The notes under the pieces are model-generated. The model was not told where the DNA came from. It did not search any database and saw only the letters and a program-made list of their open reading frames with translations. This document shows positions 25,155 to 35,984 of a stretch of DNA of 52,974 nt, piece after piece. Both the position numbers and the translations under genes were made by a program. Every line of letters starts with the position of its first letter. The first letter of the stretch is position 1. Location: positions 1 to 52,974 of the forward strand of contig NZ_CAMFLC010000027.1 in the NCBI RefSeq assembly GCF_945957465.1, in the 5' to 3' direction. This stretch comes from an uncultured Leifsonia sp. (GTDB lineage Bacteria > Actinomycetota > Actinomycetes > Actinomycetales > Microbacteriaceae).

Positions 25155-27560
25155 TCACTGCACGGGCTGCGTCTGCGGCTCCACGGCAGCCGCCTCCGCC
25201 GTCGCCACATGCCCGACGGTTCGCAGGAAGCTGTCCGGGTTGAGGGAGATCGAGTCGATGCCGTGGCGCACGAGGAACTCGGCGAAGTCGGGGTGGTCGC
25301 TCGGCCCCTGCCCGCAGATGCCGATCTTGATGCCCGCATCGTGGGCCGTGCGGATGGCCTCCGCGATCATCCACTCGACCGCGGGGTCGCGCTCGTCGAA
25401 CAGCTCGGCGAGCCGCGCGGAGTCGCGGTCGACACCGAGGACGAGCTGCGTGAGGTCGTTGGAGCCGATCGAGAACCCGTCGAACCGCGTCGCGAACTCG
25501 GCCGCGCGGATCACGTTCGAGGGGATCTCGCACATCATGTAGACCTGGAGGCCGTTCTCGCCGCGCACGAGACCGTTCCCGGCCATCTCGTCGAGCACCC
25601 GGTCCGCCTCGCCGGGGGTGCGGCAGAACGGCACCATGACGATGATGTTGCCGAAACCGATCTGCTCGCGCGCCCGCTTCAGCGCGCGGCACTCCAGCGC
25701 GAACGCCTCCCGGTAGGCGGGGTCGTAGTACCTCGACGCGCCCCGGAACCCGAGCATCGGGTTCTCCTCCGGGCTCTCGAACGCTTCGCCTCCGATGAGG
25801 TGCGCGTACTCGTTCGCCTTGAAATCGCTCAGCCGCACGATCACGTCGTGCGGATGGTACGGCGCCGCCAGCTTGGCGAGCCCCCGCGCCAGGGTCTCGA
25901 CGAAGAACTCCTGCGGGTCGTCGAAGCCGGCCGTCAGCGTGCGGATGCGCCGCCTGGTGCGCTCGTCGGTCACCCGCTCAGGATGCACGAGGGCCATCGG
26001 GTGCACGCTGATCAGGTTGTTGACGATGAACTCCATGCGCGCCAGGCCGACACCCGCCGCCGGCAGCCGCCACCAGCGGAAGGCCGCCTCCGGGCTGGCG
26101 ACGTTGACCATCACCCGTGTGCGGGTGGCCGGGATCCGGCGCAGATCGATCTCCGTGCTCTCCTGACTCAGGATGCCGTCGTAGACGTGGCCCACGTCCC
26201 CCTCGGCGCAGGAGAGGGTGACCGGCTGGCCGTCGACGAGCGTCTCGGTCGCGTTCCCCGTGCCCACGACGGCCGGGATGCCCAGCTCGCGGCTCACGAT
26301 GGCGGCATGGCTGGTCGACCCTCCGTGATCGGTGATGATCCCGGAGGCGCGGGTCATGATCGACACCCAGTCGGGATCGGTCATCTCGGCCACGAGCACC
26401 GCGCCGTCTTCGAAATCGGCGATCTGCGCCGGATCGCGGATGACGCAGGCGGTGCCCGACGCGATCGAGTCGCCGATGGCAGCGCCGGACAGCAGCAGCT
26501 CGCCCTTCTCGGTCAGGTGATGCTCGGTGAAGGCGGTGCCGCTCTTGACCGCCTGCACGGTCTCGGGCCGTGCCTGGACGAGGAACAGCCGGCCGTCGGC
26601 TCCGTCACGCGCCCACTCCATGTCCATCGGCCGCCCGTAGTGCTTCTCGACGAGCACCGCCCACCGCGCCAGTTCGAGGATCTCCTCGTCGTTCAGCACG
26701 ACCGCTCGGCGCTTGCGCGCCGGTGTCTCCACGATCCTGGTCCGTTCGGTGCCGCCCTGGCTGTAGACCATCGTGCGCGCTTTCGCGCCGACGGTCCGTT
26801 CGATGATCGGGGCGGCCCCGGGCTGGTCGAGCAGCGGTTTGAAGACGAGGTAGCGGTCGGGGTCGACGGCGCCCTGCACCACCAGTTCGCCGAGCCCCCA
26901 CGCCGCACTGATGACCACCACCCGCGGAAAACCGGTGTCGGTGTCGATGGAGAACATGACGCCGGATCCGCCCAGGTCGGAGCGGACCATGCGCTGCACG
27001 CCGATCGACAGGGCGACGTCGAGATGGTCGAACCCCTTGACCTCCCGGTAGCTGATGGCGCGATCGGTGAAGAGTGACGCGTAGCACCGCCGGCACGCCG
27101 CCAGCAGCTCGCGCTCCCCGACGACGTTGAGGAACGTCTCCTGCGCACCGGCGAAGCTCGCCTCGGGCAGGTCTTCCGCGGTCGCGCTGCTGCGGACGGC
27201 GACGGCGAGGCCCGGCGTGCCGGAGCGCCCCGCGAGCTCGCGGTAGCGCTCGGCGATCGCGTCGGCGATCTCGGGCGGGAACTCCCCGGCCAAGAAGAGC
27301 TCGCGCAGCGCCTCACCCGTCTCCCGCAGCGTCGCGGACCCTTCGCGGTAGCGACGGAGCCGCTCGCGCATCGCCTGCTCGATGCCGTTCGCGGCCACGA
27401 AGGCGCGATAGGCCGCTGCGGTGGTGGCGAAGCCGGCGGGAACACGGATGCCCTCAGCGGCGAGCCCGCGGATCATCTCCCCGAGCGACGCGTTCTTGCC
27501 GCCCACGCGCGCGACGTCGTGCATCCCGACGTCCTCGAACCACACCACGTACTCGTCCAT
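25155..27560 (-). CDS. ppsA: Phosphoenolpyruvate synthase
   Basis: 801 aa, close to the roughly 790 aa of the family. N-terminal ATP-grasp domain (VGGKNASLGEM, RSSATAEDLPEASFAGAQET), phosphohistidine swivel domain with GGSTSHAAIVSRELGIP (catalytic His), and C-terminal PEP/pyruvate barrel (GFSIGSNDLTQLVLG, GICGQGPSDH with catalytic Cys). Converts pyruvate + ATP to PEP + AMP + Pi. Its DevR box (27641-27654) lies inside the 3' end of pfkB, 80 nt upstream; AAAGGGG precedes the ATG. Paired with PfkB, it adjusts the lower glycolytic/gluconeogenic steps. Confidence 0.93.
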   Translation of the reverse strand: MDEYVVWFEDVGMHDVARVGGKNASLGEMIRGLAAEGIRVPAGFATTAAAYRAFVAANGIEQAMRERLRRYREGSATLRETGEALRELFLAGEFPPEIADAIAERYRELAGRSGTPGLAVAVRSSATAEDLPEASFAGAQETFLNVVGERELLAACRRCYASLFTDRAISYREVKGFDHLDVALSIGVQRMVRSDLGGSGVMFSIDTDTGFPRVVVISAAWGLGELVVQGAVDPDRYLVFKPLLDQPGAAPIIERTVGAKARTMVYSQGGTERTRIVETPARKRRAVVLNDEEILELARWAVLVEKHYGRPMDMEWARDGADGRLFLVQARPETVQAVKSGTAFTEHHLTEKGELLLSGAAIGDSIASGTACVIRDPAQIADFEDGAVLVAEMTDPDWVSIMTRASGIITDHGGSTSHAAIVSRELGIPAVVGTGNATETLVDGQPVTLSCAEGDVGHVYDGILSQESTEIDLRRIPATRTRVMVNVASPEAAFRWWRLPAAGVGLARMEFIVNNLISVHPMALVHPERVTDERTRRRIRTLTAGFDDPQEFFVETLARGLAKLAAPYHPHDVIVRLSDFKANEYAHLIGGEAFESPEENPMLGFRGASRYYDPAYREAFALECRALKRAREQIGFGNIIVMVPFCRTPGEADRVLDEMAGNGLVRGENGLQVYMMCEIPSNVIRAAEFATRFDGFSIGSNDLTQLVLGVDRDSARLAELFDERDPAVEWMIAEAIRTAHDAGIKIGICGQGPSDHPDFAEFLVRHGIDSISLNPDSFLRTVGHVATAEAAAVEPQTQPVQ

Positions 27561-27635
27561 CGCGCCGCCCCTTTCGATGTCGGCCGTCGGCTGCGCACCG
27601 GCCGACGCCCACGCTACGTTCGCGCCGCCGCGGCG

Positions 27636-28610
27636 CTACAGGGACTTTCGGCCCGCATCCGCCGCGAGGCCGGCCTCCAGCCGCTCGACGTCCGCGCGGC
27701 GGCAGAGCTCGGAGGCCGGGGTCAGAACGGCGGCGGTCCCGGCGGCGACCGCGGTGCGGAACGCCTCCTCCACCGTGCGCCCCTGCGCGATCCGCAGCAC
27801 GAACCCGGCGAGGAAGCTGTCTCCCGCCCCGACGCTGCTGACCGCCTCCACCGCGGGAGCGGACAGCCGGTAGGTCGCGGTGGCGGAGACGAGCAGCGCG
27901 CCCTCCGAGCCGAGCGTCAGGGCGACGAACTCGGCGGCACCGGCACCGATCAGGGAGGCCGCGGCGTCCACGCGGCTCTGCTCGTCGTCGAGGGTCGCTC
28001 CGACATGGGCCTCCAGTTCCCGGCGGCTCGGCGCGACCAGGAAGGTCCCCTCTGCGAGCGCAGCCGCCAGGGCCGGCCCGGTGGAGTCGACCACGCAGCG
28101 GGCGCCGCCGTCGCGCGCCACCCGGACCACGCGCGCATAGAAGTCGTGGGGCACCCCCGGTGGGAGACTGCCGCTGGCGACGACGATGCCGCCGGGCGCG
28201 ACGGTCTGCTCCACGAAGTCGAGGCAGGAGCGCCACTCGCCCTCACTCAGCTCCGGGCCTTCCAGCACGAACCGGAACTGCGCGCCTCCCGCGCCGTCGT
28301 CGACGGTGAAGCTTTCGCGCGTGCTCCCCTGGATCGGGACGACGACGCCCGGCACGCGCTCGGCCTCCACCAGACGACGGTAGGCCTCCCCGATCGGGCC
28401 GCCTGCCGTGTACAGCGCGAGAGTCCTGCCACCGAGACGGCGCACCACGCGGGACACGTTGACCCCGCCGCCGCCCGGCGCGAGGCGGCTGGTGCTGCAG
28501 CGCAGCTTGTGCTCGGCGACGACCTGCGGGGTCGACGTGCTGATGTCGAGGGCGGGGTTGACGGTCACGGTCAGGATCGGGGCGACCCGCTCATCGGCTG
28601 CATGGTTCAC
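27636..28610 (-). CDS. pfkB: PfkB-type 6-phosphofructokinase / ribokinase-family sugar kinase
   Basis: 324 aa. TVNPALDIS and GGGGVNVSRVVRRLGG at the N terminus and the PfkB signature VSSVGAGDSFLAGFVL (catalytic Asp in GAGDS) at about residue 255. Likely fructose-6-phosphate (or a related hexose phosphate) kinase; M. tuberculosis PfkB (Rv2029c) is a DosR target. Start is GTG 28610: no ATG is in frame and no Shine-Dalgarno precedes it, but TATCCT occupies exactly positions -12 to -7, so a leaderless GTG start is predicted. The last codons overlap the ppsA box. Confidence 0.9.
   Translation of the reverse strand: MNHAADERVAPILTVTVNPALDISTSTPQVVAEHKLRCSTSRLAPGGGGVNVSRVVRRLGGRTLALYTAGGPIGEAYRRLVEAERVPGVVVPIQGSTRESFTVDDGAGGAQFRFVLEGPELSEGEWRSCLDFVEQTVAPGGIVVASGSLPPGVPHDFYARVVRVARDGGARCVVDSTGPALAAALAEGTFLVAPSRRELEAHVGATLDDEQSRVDAAASLIGAGAAEFVALTLGSEGALLVSATATYRLSAPAVEAVSSVGAGDSFLAGFVLRIAQGRTVEEAFRTAVAAGTAAVLTPASELCRRADVERLEAGLAADAGRKSL
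27641..27654 (-). promoter_or_regulatory. DevR-type box 14, inside the pfkB 3' end
   Basis: GGGACTTTCGGCCC, a near-ideal box located within the last codons of pfkB. It drives ppsA 80 nt downstream; minus-strand -10 TAGCGT at 27611-27616. Confidence 0.72.
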
Positions 28611-28645
28611 GGGAGCAGGATAGGCCGGCCGATATGCCGCACCGC

Positions 28646-28659
28646 AGGTCCTTAGACCC
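28646..28659. promoter_or_regulatory. DevR-type box 15, shared by divergent pfkB and acsA
   Basis: AGGTCCTTAGACCC, single palindrome exactly 35 nt from the start codons on both sides (28610 minus, 28695 plus). -10-like TATCCT (28617-28622, minus) and TTGGCT (28683-28688, plus). Confidence 0.7.
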
Positions 28660-28694
28660 TCCCCTTCCGCTCATCCCGCGGCTTGGCTGGCCGC

Positions 28695-30493
<1,799 letters not shown>

Positions 30494-30497
<4 letters not shown>

Positions 30498-31531
30498 AGA
30501 CGACACGGACCGGCAGCGCCCCGGCCGCAGCGCCGGCGGGCACAGCGGCGGGCGCGGCGGCGGGCACCGAGGCCGACTCCGGAGCCCGCCTGCTGAAGTC
30601 GATGCTGCGCGTACGCCGGCTGGAGGAGAAGTGCGTGGAACTCTACAGCGCCGCCAAGATCCGCGGCTTCATGCACGTCTACATCGGCGAAGAGGCCGTC
30701 GCCGCCGGAGTGCTGGCGACGATCGGTCCGGAGGACGCCGTGGTGGCGACCTACCGCGAACACGGGCACGCGCTGCTCACGGGCGTGCCCGCCCGCGCGA
30801 TCCTGGCCGAGATGTACGGGTTCGTCGAGGGCTGCTGCCGCGGCCGCGGCGGCTCGATGCATCTGTTCGACGCCCGGCACCGGTTCTTCGGCGGCAACGC
30901 CATCGTCGCCGGCGGTCTCCCGCTCGCCGTCGGCCTGGCGCTCGCAGACCGGATGGCAGGGCGCGATCACGTCACCGTCTGCTTCTTCGGCGAGGGCGCC
31001 GTCGCGGAGGGCGAGTTCCACGAGGCGCTCAACCTGGCCGCCCTCTGGCAGCTGCCCGTGCTGTTCTGCTGCGAGAACAACCTGTACGCGATGGGCACCG
31101 CGCTGGACCGCTCGGAGTCGCAGACCGACATCGCGCTCAAGGCCGCGGCCTACGAAGTCCCGGCGTGGGCCGTCGACGGGATGGACGCCCTCGCCGTCGA
31201 GGAGGCCGCGCGCCGGGCGGTCGACGCGGTCCGCGCCGGAGGCGGACCGCACTTCCTCGAGCTGCGCACCTATCGCTTCAGGGCGCACTCCATGTACGAC
31301 CCCGAGCTCTACCGCGACAAGGCGGAGGTCGCCGCCTGGATGCAGCACGACCCGATCGACGCCCTGCGCGCCAGGCTGACCGCCTCCGGAACGTTCTCCG
31401 ACGACGACTGGGCCGCCCTGCAGACGGAGGTGGACGCCGAGATCGACGATGCGGTCGCGTTCGCCGAGGCCGGGACGCCCGAGCCGGTCGCCGACCTCAC
31501 CCGGTTCGTGTACAGCGAGGCTCCGCGATGA
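30494..31531 (+). CDS. pdhA: 2-oxoacid dehydrogenase E1 alpha subunit (pyruvate or acetoin type)
   Basis: 345 aa. TPP/Mg2+ motif is [17 protein letters not shown]...CCENN (Glu in place of the usual Asp of GDG). Phosphorylation-loop region [14 protein letters not shown]. An Ala-rich tail of about 25 residues precedes the fold. With the next two genes it forms an E1(alpha2beta2)-E2 complex. Pyruvate is the likely substrate given acsA beside it, but acetoin dehydrogenase is not excluded. The GTG start overlaps the acsA stop by 4 nt. Confidence 0.88.
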
Positions 31532-32505
31532 AGACGACGTATCGGGAGGCCATGCGCGCAGCGATCCGCGAATCGATGCAGCGCGACGACCGGGTGTTCC
31601 TCATGGGCGAGGATGTCGGACGGTACGGCGGCTGCTTCGCGGTCAGCCTCGGTCTCCTCGACGAGTTCGGTCCCGACCGCATCCGCGACACCCCGCTGTC
31701 GGAGTCGGGCTTCGTCGGCGCCGGGATCGGGGCGGCGCTCGGCGGCCTCCGGCCGATCGTCGAGATCATGACCGTCAACTTCAGCCTGCTCGCACTCGAC
31801 CAGATCGTGAACAACGCGGCCAGCCTGCTGCACATGTCGGGCGGCCAGTTCAACGTCCCGATCGTCTTCCGGATGACGACGGGCGCCGGCCGGCAGCTTG
31901 CGGCGCAGCACTCCCACAGTCTCGAGGGCTGGTATGCGCACATCCCGGGTCTGCGCATCCTCACCCCGGCCACCCTGGAGGACGCCAGGGGCATGCTGTG
32001 GACCGCGCTGCAGGACCCCGACCCGGTACTGATCTTCGAGCACGGGTCGCTGTATCCGCACAGTGGCGAGCTGGCGGACGACGCCGGCGCGGTCGACATC
32101 CGCAGCGCCGTCGTCCGGCGCGCCGGATCGGACGTCTCCCTGATCACTTACGGGGGCACTCTTCCCCTGGTCCTCGAGGCGGCGGAGGTCCTCGCCGGCG
32201 ACGGCATCGAGGCCGAGGTGATCGACCTCCGATCGCTGCGGCCGCTCGACGACGCGACCATCGTCGGCAGCGTGACGAAGACCCACCGCGCGGTCGTGAT
32301 CGACGAAGGCTGGCGCAGCGGCAGCATCTCGGCCGAGCTGAGCGCCCGCATCACCGAACACGCCTTCTACGACCTCGATGCGCCCGTGGCGCGGGTCTGC
32401 AGCGCGGAGGTCCCCACCCCCTACGCGCACGACCTGGAGCAGGCGGCCCTGCCGTCGGTCGAGCGCGTCGTCGCCGCCGCACGCGAGGCGGTGGGACGTG
32501 GGTGA
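31528..32505 (+). CDS. pdhB: 2-oxoacid dehydrogenase E1 beta subunit
   Basis: 325 aa transketolase-like beta subunit. [28 protein letters not shown] at the start of the family fold, [18 protein letters not shown], and [22 protein letters not shown]-terminal half carries the regulatory domain with [11 protein letters not shown] and PTPYAHDLE. Pairs with the E1 alpha product. ATG overlaps the alpha stop (ATGA), and the E2 start lies within its last codons, so the complex subunits are translationally coupled. Confidence 0.92.
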   Translation: MKTTYREAMRAAIRESMQRDDRVFLMGEDVGRYGGCFAVSLGLLDEFGPDRIRDTPLSESGFVGAGIGAALGGLRPIVEIMTVNFSLLALDQIVNNAASLLHMSGGQFNVPIVFRMTTGAGRQLAAQHSHSLEGWYAHIPGLRILTPATLEDARGMLWTALQDPDPVLIFEHGSLYPHSGELADDAGAVDIRSAVVRRAGSDVSLITYGGTLPLVLEAAEVLAGDGIEAEVIDLRSLRPLDDATIVGSVTKTHRAVVIDEGWRSGSISAELSARITEHAFYDLDAPVARVCSAEVPTPYAHDLEQAALPSVERVVAAAREAVGRG

Positions 32506-33790
32506 CTTCGTGATGCCCGCCCTGGGTGCCGACATGGAGCAGGGCACGCTGGTCGAGTGGCTGGTGAAGCCGGGCGACCTGGTGCACCGCGGACAGCTGG
32601 TGGCCGCCGTGGACACCGACAAGTCGGTCATCGACGTCGAGACCTTCGAGGACGGCGTGGTCGCCGAACTGTTCGCGCAGGTCGGCGATGTCGTTCCCGT
32701 CGGGGCCCCGCTCGCGCGGATCACGCCGACACCCGGGCATGAGCCGGCGCCGGCGAGCCCGCCCGTCCGGCGGCTTGCCGAGCGGCTCGGCGTCGACACC
32801 GGAGCGCTCCACGGTACCGGGCACGGCGGGTCGGTGACCCACAAGGACGTCGAGCGTGCGGCGAAGACGGCCCCCGCCCGTCCGGGCGCAGCCGGACACG
32901 GACGCTCCTCGCCGCGCGCCCGCAAGCTCGCCGCCGAGCGCGGCATGGACCTGTCGACGATCGCGGGCTCCGGACCGGACGGCGCCGTCGTCGAGCGGGA
33001 TCTCGCCGGTCCTCCTACTTCCGCTGCGGCAGCCGCCCCGCCGCCCGCCACGGCACCGGCTCCCGCTCCCGCTCCCGCTCCGGCGACTGAGCCCGCACCT
33101 GCTCCCGCGAGCGCCACGCCGAAACGCACCGCCGGCCTCCGCCGCGCGATCGGGGCGCTGATGGCCCGCTCCAAGAAGACCATCCCGCACTACTACCTGA
33201 GCACCACGATCGACCTGAGCGCGGCGACGGCCTGGATGGAGGCGACCAACGCGGGACGCACGGTCTCGGATCGGCTGGTCACCGCGGTCCTCCTGCTCAA
33301 GGCGACGGCACTCGCCGTCCACGATGTCCCCGAGATGAACGGCTATTTCACCGACGGCGGGTTCCGCCACGGCACCGGTGTGCAGCTGGGCACCGTGGTG
33401 GCCCTCCGCGGTGGCGGGATCGTCGCCCCCGCGATCCTGGACGCCGACACGCTCGGGCTCGACGACCTGATGCTCCGACTGCGCGATCTGGTCGCCCGCG
33501 CCAGGGCGGGACGCCTGCAGCGAGCCGAGATGGCCGACGCGACCATCACCGTCACGAACCTGGGCGACCTGGGCGTCGACAGTGTCTTCGGCGTGATCTA
33601 CCCGCCGCAGGTCGCGCTCGTCGGCTTCGGCCGCGTGACCGAGCAGCCCTGGGCGCACGACGGCATGGTCGGCGCACGGCCGGCGGTGATCGCGACGCTG
33701 TCCGCCGACCACCGGGTGAGCGACGGGATGCGCGGAGCCCGGTTCCTGAGTCGCATCGACGAACTCCTGCAGAGACCGGAGGAGCTATGA
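32498..33790 (+). CDS. pdhC: Dihydrolipoamide acyltransferase (E2), one lipoyl and two binding domains
   Basis: 430 aa. Lipoyl domain 1-80 with lipoyl-lysine in [10 protein letters not shown]; first peripheral-subunit-binding domain about 88-120 ([10 protein letters not shown]), second about 135-170 ([11 protein letters not shown]...[11 protein letters not shown]); Pro-Ala linker of about 30 residues; catalytic domain with [16 protein letters not shown] (His and Asp). GTG 32498 chosen by start of the lipoyl domain. No E3 (dihydrolipoamide dehydrogenase) gene is in the operon, so a housekeeping E3 must serve. The acyl group is not set by sequence. Confidence 0.9.
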   Translation: MGDFVMPALGADMEQGTLVEWLVKPGDLVHRGQLVAAVDTDKSVIDVETFEDGVVAELFAQVGDVVPVGAPLARITPTPGHEPAPASPPVRRLAERLGVDTGALHGTGHGGSVTHKDVERAAKTAPARPGAAGHGRSSPRARKLAAERGMDLSTIAGSGPDGAVVERDLAGPPTSAAAAAPPPATAPAPAPAPAPATEPAPAPASATPKRTAGLRRAIGALMARSKKTIPHYYLSTTIDLSAATAWMEATNAGRTVSDRLVTAVLLLKATALAVHDVPEMNGYFTDGGFRHGTGVQLGTVVALRGGGIVAPAILDADTLGLDDLMLRLRDLVARARAGRLQRAEMADATITVTNLGDLGVDSVFGVIYPPQVALVGFGRVTEQPWAHDGMVGARPAVIATLSADHRVSDGMRGARFLSRIDELLQRPEEL

Positions 33791-34032
33791 ACACCAACGA
33801 TGCCCGCGCAGCCGTCACGGCGGCCTTCGCGGAGGTCGCGCCCGACATCCTGCCGGACGAGCTCGTCGAGAGCGCGCGCCTCCGGCAGGATCTCGAGATC
33901 GACTCCCTCGACTTCCTGCGCCTCGTCGAACTCATCGCCGAATCCACCGGGGTGGACACGCCCGAGGAGGACTATCGCCGTCTCGACACGGTGGGCGGCT
34001 TCGTCGACTACGTCGCCTCCCACGCCCGATGA
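33787..34032 (+). CDS. Acyl carrier protein
   Basis: 81 aa. Phosphopantetheine attachment site in EIDSLDFLRLVELIAE (Ser about residue 40), acidic helix II and helix IV as in small ACPs. Overlaps the E2 stop (ATGA) and the FtsH start. No fatty-acid or polyketide enzymes are adjacent, so it may accept acyl groups from the E2 complex or serve in lipoate/octanoate supply; both are inference. Confidence 0.88.
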   Translation: MNTNDARAAVTAAFAEVAPDILPDELVESARLRQDLEIDSLDFLRLVELIAESTGVDTPEEDYRRLDTVGGFVDYVASHAR

Positions 34033-35984
34033 GCGTCTCGGGTCCGGAGCCGCGCCGACGCCGGGCGTGGATCGTCTGGGTGCTGTCGGCGCTCCTGCTG
34101 ATCGGCCTGGGGCTGGTGCTCTTCCTCCCGGGCACGTTCGGCCCCTCGACGACGAATCTGACGTACTCGGCCTTCCTGACGGACGTCGAGGGACACAAGG
34201 TGTCCACCGCCGTCATCGACGCGGACGGGACCGTGACCGGCGACCTGACCTCCGGCGCTCCATACACCACGGTCATCCCGTTGCCGCTGGCCGGGCAGCC
34301 GGCGATCGCATCGCTGCGCTCCGCCGATGTCGCGGTCACCTTCGTGGCCGCCGCGCAGGGCTCGATCTGGTCGACCCTGGGCACCTGGCTGCTGATCGTC
34401 GGCCCCATCGTGCTGGTGTGGTGGTTCATGGCGCGCATGGCGCGCCGGGCGGGCGCCTCCGGAGGGATCTTCGGTGTGACGAAATCGTCCGCGAAGCTCT
34501 TCGAGCCGTCGACCAGGACCACGACGTTCGCCGACGTCGCCGGATACGACGGCGTCAAGGCGGAGGTCTCCGAGATCGTCGACTTCCTGCGCAATCCGGA
34601 CCGCTACCGCCGGCTGGGCGCCGCCGCCCCGCGCGGAGTGCTGCTGGTCGGGCCTCCCGGAACCGGCAAGACCCTGCTCGCCCGGGCGGTCGCCGGTGAG
34701 GCGCAGGTGAACTTCTTCTCCGTCGACGGGTCGAGTTTCGTCGAGATGTTCGTGGGCGTCGGAGCCTCCCGGGTGCGGGACCTGTTCCAGACCGTGCGCG
34801 CCAGCGCACCGGCCATCCTGTTCATCGACGAGATCGACGCGATCGGGCAAAGGCGATCGAGCGCGACATCGTACGCGTCGAACGACGAACGCGAGCAGAC
34901 GCTCAATCAGCTGCTCGCCGAAATGGACGGCTTCGAGACCTCCTCCGGCGTGGTCGTGCTGGCGGCGACCAACCGGCCCGACGTGCTCGACACCGCCCTG
35001 CTGCGGCCCGGCCGGTTCGACCGGCACATCACCGTCCCGCTCCCGAACGCGGCCGAGCGGACGGCGATCCTGGCGGTACACTGCCGCGACAAGCCCCTCG
35101 ACCCGGCGCTCGAGCTCGAGACGATCGCACGGGGAACGCCCGGGTTCTCCGGAGCCGACCTGGCCAACCTCGCCAACGAGGCGGCGATCGAGGCGGTCCG
35201 CGCAGGCCGCGAACGCATCGTCGCGTCCGACTTCGGGTCGGCCCGCGACCGCCTCATCCTCGGCCGCCGCGAGAGCTCCGGCGTCCTGCTCGTGGAGGAG
35301 AAGCGCCAGGTGGCCGTGCACGAGTGCGGCCACGCGGTGGTCGCCGCGTTGAGCGAGCACGCCGACCCGGTCGACAAGGTCACCATCCTGCCCGCCGGGG
35401 ACACGCTCGGGGCCACCGAGCAGCTGCCGTTGGCCGAGCACCGCCTCCAGGGCGAGAGTGCCCTCCTCGACCGTCTCACGGTGGCGCTGGGCGGCCGTGC
35501 GGCCGAACTGATCGTCTACGGGGAGGGGTCGACGGGCGCCGCCTCCGACCTCGCCGCCGCCACCGCACTGGCGACCCGCATCGTGCGCGATTTCGGCCTG
35601 TCCCCCGCCCTCGGGCCGGTCGGCTACCCGACCGGGGAAGATGCCGGCGAGAGCGGCGCGACGCTCAACCGGCCGTACTCGGAGGAGACCCAGCGCGCCG
35701 TCGACACCGAGGTCGCCCGGCTCGTGCGCCAGGCGGAGGCCAGAGCCACCGACCTGCTCTCGCACCACCGCACGGCCCTCGACGCTCTGGTCGTCCGCTT
35801 GTTCGACGCCGAGACACTCGACGGCGCCGTCGTGTACGGCGAACTGGGCAGGCCGGTCCCGGAACGGGTCCCCCAGTTGGGCGCCCAGGTCACTCCGCCC
35901 GCGTCCGCGCACGAGCCCGGCGACCTCGGTGCCGGCGACGCCGGGCGACCCAGCGCGCCAGCTCGTCGGCGCCCCACACGATGA
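34029..35984 (+). CDS. FtsH-like AAA+ membrane zinc protease
   Basis: 651 aa. Two N-terminal membrane helices (about 14-35 and 115-138) flank an external domain; AAA+ module with Walker A GPPGTGKT, Walker [10 protein letters not shown] and second region of homology (RPGRFDRHI); peptidase motif HECGH (HExxH) with late acidic ligand region [10 protein letters not shown]. Degrades damaged membrane and soluble proteins. Arg-rich C-terminal tail. Probably a stress paralogue, as a housekeeping ftsH usually lies elsewhere. The last 95 nt overlap the convergent Ca-type ATPase. Confidence 0.92.
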   Translation: MSVSGPEPRRRRAWIVWVLSALLLIGLGLVLFLPGTFGPSTTNLTYSAFLTDVEGHKVSTAVIDADGTVTGDLTSGAPYTTVIPLPLAGQPAIASLRSADVAVTFVAAAQGSIWSTLGTWLLIVGPIVLVWWFMARMARRAGASGGIFGVTKSSAKLFEPSTRTTTFADVAGYDGVKAEVSEIVDFLRNPDRYRRLGAAAPRGVLLVGPPGTGKTLLARAVAGEAQVNFFSVDGSSFVEMFVGVGASRVRDLFQTVRASAPAILFIDEIDAIGQRRSSATSYASNDEREQTLNQLLAEMDGFETSSGVVVLAATNRPDVLDTALLRPGRFDRHITVPLPNAAERTAILAVHCRDKPLDPALELETIARGTPGFSGADLANLANEAAIEAVRAGRERIVASDFGSARDRLILGRRESSGVLLVEEKRQVAVHECGHAVVAALSEHADPVDKVTILPAGDTLGATEQLPLAEHRLQGESALLDRLTVALGGRAAELIVYGEGSTGAASDLAAATALATRIVRDFGLSPALGPVGYPTGEDAGESGATLNRPYSEETQRAVDTEVARLVRQAEARATDLLSHHRTALDALVVRLFDAETLDGAVVYGELGRPVPERVPQLGAQVTPPASAHEPGDLGAGDAGRPSAPARRRPTR

